A stretch of DNA of 42,808 bases from Alkalicoccus urumqiensis (GTDB taxonomy: Bacteria > Bacillota > Bacilli > Bacillales > Salisediminibacteriaceae), in the NCBI RefSeq assembly GCF_002993335.1, contig NZ_PVNS01000018.1, forward strand, positions 1-42,808, written 5' to 3'. The first letter of the stretch is position 1, and every line of letters begins with the position of its first letter. This document shows, piece after piece, positions 37,677 to 42,808 of the stretch. A model generated the notes under the pieces. The model was not told where the DNA came from and did not search any database. It worked only from the letters and a program-made list of their open reading frames with translations. The position numbers were made by a program, and so were the translations under genes.

Positions 37677-39024
37677 ACATGTGAAAACAGCAGTATTGTG
37701 GACAATGGTATTAACGAGTCTCGTCCTTACGTGGTTCGTCTGGACATACCAGCCGGCGTATTCGGAGCTGGATGATCCCGAAGAGGCGTTTACAGAGGTG
37801 GAGTCGATCGGCGAAACGAAAGCTTTCTCCGAACTCTTCTACCCTTCTGCGGTGATTTCTCATGAGGAGGAGGCATCGTTTCTGCTGCAGCAGTCGGCAG
37901 AGAACTACGTGCAGCTGATGGAGGATCTCCGGGAAGTGGAAATCGAAGCAGTTGAGCAGACAAACGGGCTTACGTCAGAGGATCTGCAGTCATTTAACGG
38001 ACTGGAAATTCAATTTGACTCGCCGCTTCAGGAGCGCTGGCTTGAACAGATTTTAACGGTACCCGAAGAAGAAGGAGAGCGGGGGGTCCTTCCTTCCATG
38101 GAGCAGGCGGACCGCATACTTCTCACGGTGACCGAAGAGGATGATGTCGTCATCCGATTTATCGACCTGGAAGGCGATAACGTGTACGAAGCGGGAACCA
38201 CCCTCGAAGCAGCGGAGCTGACCGGTTATACGCGGAATGCCGGCATGCAGCGGATTCCGGTGGAAGCGAGAGTGTTTCAGCCGGAGGAGGAGCGCGTGTT
38301 CCAGGAGATTCATTATGTTCCGGCCGAACGGGTGGAAGAAGAACTTCTCACCTATAACATTATCGAACTGGAAGCGGACACGTTCGTACAGTCGCTGTTT
38401 GCCGACCCGAGTATTGTTCAGGAATACCCGGAAGAAGGCGAACGCTACTTTACGGATGGCAGCCGCTACATGCAGCTGGAAAACGACGACACGACGCTTG
38501 AATACGTGCAGCCGGATATTGTAACCGGAAGCCTCGGCGCCAGTGAATCAGTGCTCCGCACGTCCCAGGAATTCGTCAACGGCCACAGCGGCTGGACCGA
38601 CAGATATTTCATGACTTCCTGGAGCGAATCCGGCTTTAACGACCAGGCTTCCTACTCGCTTCATATGGACGGCTATCCGGTGCTGAGCGCCGATACGAAC
38701 AACCCGGACCACTATATGATCCAGCTGACCCGGGAAGGCGCCAATATCACAAACTACACCCGTCCGATGTTCCGCATGAGCGAAGAACCGCTCGAGATCG
38801 GCACACGGATCGAACTGCCTTCGTTTGCAGAAGTGGAATCCTATATTGAATCGGAGGAACTCTTCGGCCTAGATGTCGTTGAAAACGCCCGGATCGGCTA
38901 CTACATGCGCGTACAGAACTCCATCGCCGTTTTCGAGCCGTCGTGGTACGTGGAAGTCCGCGGCCAGTGGCAGCGGATCACAATTCCGGACGCGGGAACG
39001 GAGGTGGAGAATGGACTGGAGTAG
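37663..39024 (+). CDS. walH: WalRK regulator WalH (YycH)
   Basis: WalH, with WalI, binds WalK in the membrane and tunes its activity. A single membrane segment (about 8-27, TAVLWTMVLTSLVLTWFVW) is followed by a large extracytoplasmic domain rich in Glu. The protein has 453 residues, near the family length. The start overlaps the end of walK and AGGAGG lies 12 bases upstream. Assignment rests on position, topology and length; overall sequence conservation in this family is low. Confidence 0.9.
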   Translation: MPVIEHVKTAVLWTMVLTSLVLTWFVWTYQPAYSELDDPEEAFTEVESIGETKAFSELFYPSAVISHEEEASFLLQQSAENYVQLMEDLREVEIEAVEQTNGLTSEDLQSFNGLEIQFDSPLQERWLEQILTVPEEEGERGVLPSMEQADRILLTVTEEDDVVIRFIDLEGDNVYEAGTTLEAAELTGYTRNAGMQRIPVEARVFQPEEERVFQEIHYVPAERVEEELLTYNIIELEADTFVQSLFADPSIVQEYPEEGERYFTDGSRYMQLENDDTTLEYVQPDIVTGSLGASESVLRTSQEFVNGHSGWTDRYFMTSWSESGFNDQASYSLHMDGYPVLSADTNNPDHYMIQLTREGANITNYTRPMFRMSEEPLEIGTRIELPSFAEVESYIESEELFGLDVVENARIGYYMRVQNSIAVFEPSWYVEVRGQWQRITIPDAGTEVENGLE

Positions 39025-39802
39025 AACGAAAACCATTTTTATTATCACGTTCATGCTGCTCAACATTTTCCTCGGCTATCAGCTGACACTGAAGCAGCAG
39101 CACGGCGATCTTCCGGAACTCGCCTCCGTGAATCTGGAATCCCGTCTCAGTGAGGAAATCGACATTAACATCAATAATGAAGAGGTGGAAGAGGAAGGCG
39201 GTATGATCAGCGGCGAGTGGCGGGTGTTTGAAGAAGTTTTCTTAAACCAGTCCCTCGAAGAGCAGAACCTGTCGGTGAGCGACGACGGTCTGGAAATCCG
39301 CTCCGAGCTGGAATCGCCGTATTCGCTCGTCACCGCCAACATCCAGGCAAGCGCCGATGCCTTTCTGCAGGAATTCGTTTTCCGCGGGGAGGAATATGAA
39401 GTGGCTGCCTACGACGAAGAAGAAGGCCGCGTCGGTCTGTATCAGACGTATGAAGGCAGTAAAATCGACGAATACGAGCGGGAGGCATTCCATCTTGAGC
39501 TGGAGCTCAATGACAGCGGGGAAATTGTCCAATATACGCAGCGCTATTTAACGATCACCGCCACCGGCGAAGAACAGGAGCTTTTGACACCGCTTGAAGT
39601 CATTGATATACTGCTTCAGGAAAATCAGGTTCTCGTCGGCGGGGAGCGCGAAGTATCCGCGGCAGAACTTGGGTATTACAACCTGCTGGAAATTGACACC
39701 GACTTTCAAATTTTCGCGCCGGTATGGCGGATCACCGTGGACGATGACACGTACTTCGTCGATGCACTCCGCGGTGAAATACAGACATCGATGAGTAACT
39801 AA
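39011..39802 (+). CDS. walI: WalRK regulator WalI (YycI)
   Basis: This 263-residue protein has one N-terminal membrane segment (about 7-26, TIFIITFMLLNIFLGYQLTL) and an acidic outer domain ending FQIFAPVWRITVDDDTYFVDALRGE, typical of YycI. It works with WalH on WalK. The ATG at 39011 overlaps the walH end by 14 bases, repeating the walK-walH overlap. GAGGTGGAG serves as ribosome site. Confidence 0.92.
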   Translation: MDWSRTKTIFIITFMLLNIFLGYQLTLKQQHGDLPELASVNLESRLSEEIDININNEEVEEEGGMISGEWRVFEEVFLNQSLEEQNLSVSDDGLEIRSELESPYSLVTANIQASADAFLQEFVFRGEEYEVAAYDEEEGRVGLYQTYEGSKIDEYEREAFHLELELNDSGEIVQYTQRYLTITATGEEQELLTPLEVIDILLQENQVLVGGEREVSAAELGYYNLLEIDTDFQIFAPVWRITVDDDTYFVDALRGEIQTSMSN

Positions 39803-39817
39803 GCAGGAGGGTACCGC

Positions 39818-40612
39818 ATGACGTTGAAGTGCAGCGTGCTTGCCAGCGGAAGCACCGGCAACGCGATATATGTAGAGACAGCCACGGAGCGGTTTCTGGT
39901 GGATGCCGGCCTGTCCGGCAAAAAACTCGAAGCGCTTGCTGCCGATGCGGGCATCCGGCTCGACAGCCTCTCCGGTATTCTCGTGACGCACGAACACAGC
40001 GACCACGTGAAAGGGCTCGGCATTCTCGCGAGACGCTACAAGCTCCCGATTTATGCCAATGACCGGACGTGGAAAGCGATGGACTCCATGATCGGCACCG
40101 TGGATCCGGCACAGAAATTCCATTTTGAAACCGGCGCCAGAAAAACGTTCGGCAGCCTCGATGTGGAAAGTTTCGCTGTCTCGCACGATGCCGTGGAGCC
40201 GATGTTTTTTTCGTTCATGCACGAAGGAAGAAAACTGACCATCTTAACCGACACCGGCTACGTCAGTGACCGGATGATCGGCATGGCCCGTGAAGCGGAT
40301 ACGCTCATTTTCGAGTCGAATCATGACATCAGCATGCTCCGGATGGGCCGCTATCCGTGGAACGTCAAGCGCCGCATTCTCGGCGATGAAGGCCACGTTT
40401 CCAATGAAGATGCCGGCATGGCGCTGGCGGAACTTGTGCGCAGCCACAAAGCCGATATTTACCTGGCCCACCTGAGCAAGGACAACAACATGAAGGACCT
40501 CGCCAGAATGACCGTCGAACAGACACTTACGGCAGAGGACGTTCATCCCGGGGAACATTTTCGTCTGTTTGATACCGATCCGGAATCCCCGACCGGATTG
40601 AAAGAAGTATAG
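39818..40612 (+). CDS. walJ: Metallo-beta-lactamase-fold exonuclease-type protein WalJ (YycJ)
   Basis: WalJ/YycJ has the metallo-beta-lactamase fold: [13 protein letters not shown] near the N terminus, the metal motif THEHSDH (57-63), [12 protein letters not shown] and LTDTGYV, then a late LAHLSKDNN. Members are 5' exonucleases proposed to act in mismatch repair or in linking replication with division. Length 264 is typical. AGGAGGG lies upstream of the ATG. It is the last gene of the wal operon. Confidence 0.95.
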   Translation: MTLKCSVLASGSTGNAIYVETATERFLVDAGLSGKKLEALAADAGIRLDSLSGILVTHEHSDHVKGLGILARRYKLPIYANDRTWKAMDSMIGTVDPAQKFHFETGARKTFGSLDVESFAVSHDAVEPMFFSFMHEGRKLTILTDTGYVSDRMIGMAREADTLIFESNHDISMLRMGRYPWNVKRRILGDEGHVSNEDAGMALAELVRSHKADIYLAHLSKDNNMKDLARMTVEQTLTAEDVHPGEHFRLFDTDPESPTGLKEV

Positions 40613-40655
40613 AAAAAAGCTGCAGCGGTATAGGCATCCACCGCTGCAGCTTTTT
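40613..40655 (+). terminator. Terminator after walJ
   Basis: A perfect 12-bp stem AGCTGCAGCGGT/ACCGCTGCAGCT, 10-nt loop, A run before and T run after. It separates the wal operon from the protease gene. Confidence 0.92.
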
Positions 40656-40785
40656 CTATCTGATGATATCTAAGAACAATGACGCACGAAAATGGACAGA
40701 ACAGGGAGAAAACAGCCAAAACATGGGTAACTATGAAAGGAATGACGCTCCTGTTTGGAAAATTCTCAAACAGAAGCCCTGACAA

Positions 40786-40814
40786 TAGACGTTCTGCTCA
40801 CTTCTTCTTACAAT
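40786..40814 (+). promoter_or_regulatory. Promoter of the HtrA-type protease gene
   Basis: -35 TAGACG (40786-40791), 17-bp spacer, -10 TACAAT (40809-40814), 67 bases before the start codon. Confidence 0.65.
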
Positions 40815-40823
40815 AGAATTACA
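40807..40823 (-). promoter_or_regulatory. Candidate WalR box over the protease -10
   Basis: On the minus strand TGTAAT-TCTAT-TGTAAG fits the WalR consensus TGTWAH-N5-TGTWAH at 11 of 12 defined positions; only the last base differs. It covers the whole -10 box, the position expected for repression. Confidence 0.5.
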
Positions 40824-40881
40824 GCCGTTTCGTCCGTCTTCGACAAAGACAGGCGGCAGATAAAAGGGGAGGTTGTTATCG

Positions 40882-42144
40882 ATGGGATACTACGATCAGG
40901 ACTACACCCGCCGGGAGAAAAAGCAGAATGGCGGGCGTTCCGGTATATACGGATTTATTGGGGCAGTACTTGGCGCCCTTCTCGTTATTTTCTCCATTCC
41001 GACGCTGTCGTCCTACGGTTTCCTGCCGTATGAACTGGATATGGGAGAAAACGATCAGGCAGAGGAATCACCGCAGGAAGAAGAGACAGCACCGGAGACA
41101 GACAGCATTGAACCGCAGTCGGATAATACAGGAGCACCTTCCGAAGCTGTTGATGTTACCGAAGCGGTCGACCGCGTATCCGACGCTGTCGTCGGCATTG
41201 TGAACATGAATCAGAACACCGGCGTTCTCGGCTCACCGGAAGGCGGTGGCGGCGGCGGAGAAGGCACTGGGTCCGGTATCATCTATAAAGTAGAGGAAGA
41301 CCGCGCTTTCGTTGTCACGAACCAGCATGTCATTAACGGCGCTGCCACCGGGCAGACGGATGTGGACGTCACGCTCGCAGATGGTTCCCGCGTGCCGGCG
41401 GAATTCGTCGGCGAAGATGTGCTCACGGATCTCGCCGTACTGACGATCGACGCAGAAAACGTCGATACGACCGCAGATTTCGGCGATTCTGAAGCGCTCC
41501 GCGCCGGTCAGACGGCGATTGCTATCGGAAATCCGCTTGCCTTTGAAGGATCGGTTACAGCTGGTATTATCAGCGCCGTAGAGCGGAGTATTCCCGTGGA
41601 TTTAAACGGCGACGGTCAGCCGGACTGGGAAGCTGAAGTACTGCAGACGGACGCAGCCATCAACCCGGGTAACAGCGGCGGCGCTCTTGTGAACAGCAGC
41701 GGGGAAGTCATCGGGATCAACTCGATGAAAATTGCCCAGAGTGCAGTAGAAGGCATCGGTTTCTCCATCCCGACCCAGATTGCACAGCCGGTCATTGAGG
41801 ATCTGGAGCAGTACGGCGAAGTACAGCGTCCACAGATGGGCATCGTCCTCCGCTCCCTGCAGGAAATTCCGTCCTTCCACTGGGAGAGCACGTTAGGCCT
41901 GCCGGAAGATATTAAAGGAGGCGTGTATGTCGAACAGGCACAGCCGGACACTCCGGCCGCGGAAGCAGGACTTCAGGAAGGAGATGTCATCGTCGAGCTC
42001 GATGGACAGGAAATTACCGACGCCCACGACCTGCGGAAGTACCTTTACACCGAAGTTAGTATCGGTGATACGATGGAAGTAAGCTATTACCGCGATGGCG
42101 AGCTGACGACAACAGAATTAACTCTCGAGGAACAGGTATTTTAA
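40882..42144 (+). CDS. htrC: HtrA-type membrane serine protease (HtrC/YyxA position)
   Basis: A DegP/HtrA protease for envelope protein quality control. It has a cytoplasmic N terminus, one membrane segment (about 21-42), an acidic linker (about 52-95), a trypsin-like domain (about 95-290) and one PDZ domain (about 310-420). The catalytic triad is His149 (TNQHVING), Asp183 (TDLAVL) and Ser265 (NPGNSGGAL). A Gly run (121-126) lies near the first strand. Length 420. ATG 40882 has GGGGAGG upstream. The position after walJ equals B. subtilis yyxA (htrC), hence the symbol; other HtrA paralogues cannot be excluded. Confidence 0.93.
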   Translation: MGYYDQDYTRREKKQNGGRSGIYGFIGAVLGALLVIFSIPTLSSYGFLPYELDMGENDQAEESPQEEETAPETDSIEPQSDNTGAPSEAVDVTEAVDRVSDAVVGIVNMNQNTGVLGSPEGGGGGGEGTGSGIIYKVEEDRAFVVTNQHVINGAATGQTDVDVTLADGSRVPAEFVGEDVLTDLAVLTIDAENVDTTADFGDSEALRAGQTAIAIGNPLAFEGSVTAGIISAVERSIPVDLNGDGQPDWEAEVLQTDAAINPGNSGGALVNSSGEVIGINSMKIAQSAVEGIGFSIPTQIAQPVIEDLEQYGEVQRPQMGIVLRSLQEIPSFHWESTLGLPEDIKGGVYVEQAQPDTPAAEAGLQEGDVIVELDGQEITDAHDLRKYLYTEVSIGDTMEVSYYRDGELTTTELTLEEQVF

Positions 42145-42150
42145 CGACCG

Positions 42151-42180
42151 GCCTTCCGCTTTGAGCGGGAGGCTTTTTTT
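42151..42180 (+). terminator. Terminator after the protease gene
   Basis: Nine-bp stem GCCTTCCGC/GCGGGAGGC (one wobble), 5-nt loop, seven T. A composite repeat begins 7 bases further on, the same distance as after noc. Confidence 0.92.
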
Positions 42181-42186
42181 GACTAA

Positions 42187-42608
42187 TAAGAATGTATAAA
42201 ATCCAAAGCCTCTTCCAAGCAGGTATGCCAAGGGCTGCAGCATTTCAACGTTTTGCTGCATTTACCGTTTGTTTCTGGTGGTAGAGCTTCTCCGCTACTC
42301 GGCAGAAGCTTGCCGTGGGCTTGTCTTCAGCTATTTCTCATGGCTTTCGCCCTGAGAAAGGATCTTCAGACTGCGCTAAATCCCACCGGCGTCTCTGCCG
42401 AACGCTTCGAAGCGTAGTAAAATAGAGGTGAAATACAAATGATCCGCAGCGGGATCGATGTCTATAAGGCGAGGATGACCTCGTACAATTCGATTGAATG
42501 ACAGTATTCACTGTGCAAAAGGGACCGCTTCTATCAAGCGTTTTCTTCCTACCTGCCGAAACCGGAGGCCGTCGACTCCGGGAGGATCCGAACGAGGCGA
42601 AAATCCAT
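42187..42608 (+). repeat. Composite element, copy 2 (constant-variable-constant)
   Basis: Left constant part 42187-42419, middle about 138 bases, right identical core 42558-42608 (compare 20164-20583). Hairpins: 42285-42310, 42334-42359 and 42402-42415 (a perfect palindrome here). An extra TGCAGCA/TGCTGCA pair near 42236-42260 is intact only in this copy. The middle opens with AGAGGTG and a 20-codon frame from ATG 42440 (start MIRSGIDVYKA). It is faintly like the first residues of IS110-family transposases and then stops; I do not count it as a gene. Confidence 0.85.
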
Positions 42609-42808
42609 ACCGCGTCAAGCGGCTGAAAGCATGAGCGGAGCCGGCCTTTGGTTTGAGCCGCAGGGCAGCGGTTTTCTGCCATGCGGCGCGGCCGCGCGGA
42701 GCCATGCTTCTTCAATCGAAGCATTGTCCAGCTGCAGCGCCCACTCGCTCGAGGTTCCTTCACCCCTGCCGAAGAAAGCAAAGAGCAGCTTTCGTCGGCA
42801 GGGCCTCC
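42609..42808. repeat. Right-edge repeat DNA, partly shared in inverted form with the oriC island
   Basis: No gene is supported. The stretch 42637-42707 matches the oriC-rpmH insert (11875-11918) in opposite orientation: 18 exact bases (AAACCAAAGGCCGGCTCC there), then GCGCGGCC after a gap of about 27 bases. A strong hairpin is at 42657-42687 (GCCGCA.GGCAG/CTGCC.TGCGGC). On the minus strand an open frame runs in from the right edge and stops near 42620; it could be the end of an unseen gene. Confidence 0.5.

Noticed and set aside
42338-42781. Minus-strand frame of 147 codons at the right edge
   Set aside because: It runs across the conserved non-coding repeat and has no ribosome site or family likeness.

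Overview
This window is the replication-origin region of a Bacillota (order Bacillales) chromosome. Gene order is close to Bacillus subtilis: gyrA-gyrB-remB-recF-yaaA-dnaN-dnaA on the minus strand, then rpmH-rnpA-yidD-yidC-jag-mnmE-mnmG-rsmG-noc-parA-parB on the plus strand, then ychF, rpsF-ssb-rpsR, yybS-gdpP-rplI-dnaC, purA, a tRNA cluster, the walRKHIJ operon and an HtrA-type protease. All genes point away from the dnaA-rpmH gap, as expected for bidirectional replication from oriC. Acidic proteins (GyrA tail, HtrA linker, WalH, WalI) and fairly high GC fit a salt- or alkali-adapted bacillus, but the genus cannot be fixed from the sequence alone.

Layout. 1-1.75 kb: rRNA-type promoter and leader on the minus strand (the rRNA itself would lie beyond the left edge) and an HD-GYP-like gene with a broken HD dyad. 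1.9-8.3 kb: gyrase, recF, remB, yaaA. 8.4-11.5 kb: dnaN and dnaA, with DnaA boxes on both sides of dnaA and an unwinding region beside dnaN. 11.5-12.35 kb: repeat-rich DNA with no gene. 12.35-19.2 kb: rpmH/rnpA, membrane insertion (YidD, YidC, Jag) and tRNA/rRNA modification (MnmE, MnmG, RsmG). 19.2-22.6 kb: noc, parA and parB with two parS sites, interrupted by an 800-base repeat island. 22.6-32.4 kb: small conserved genes, ychF, an extra luciferase-like oxidoreductase, ribosomal proteins, SSB, GdpP and helicase. 32.4-35 kb: purA with two PurR boxes, another repeat island and four tRNA genes. 35-42.2 kb: walRKHIJ and the protease, the latter with a WalR-like box over its promoter. 42.2-42.8 kb: a last repeat island.

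The genes form the core replication, segregation and envelope-control set. DnaA, DnaN, DnaC, gyrase and SSB make and run the fork. ParA, ParB, parS and Noc organise the origin and protect it from division. WalRK and its partners couple cell-wall growth to division.

The new-looking material lies between the genes, where several repeat families occur. (i) A roughly 421-bp composite element occurs twice (20164-20583 and 42187-42608). It has a 233-bp constant left part about 93% identical between copies and carrying conserved hairpins, an unrelated middle of about equal length, and an identical 51-bp right core. (ii) An array of nine degenerate units phased at about 21 bp, with one 19-bp step in the same place each time, occurs three times (near 12.05, 24.94 and 34.06 kb). 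(iii) Shorter shared blocks link these islands. I see no transposase gene in the window. These families look like remnants or non-autonomous forms of mobile elements, or structured RNAs.
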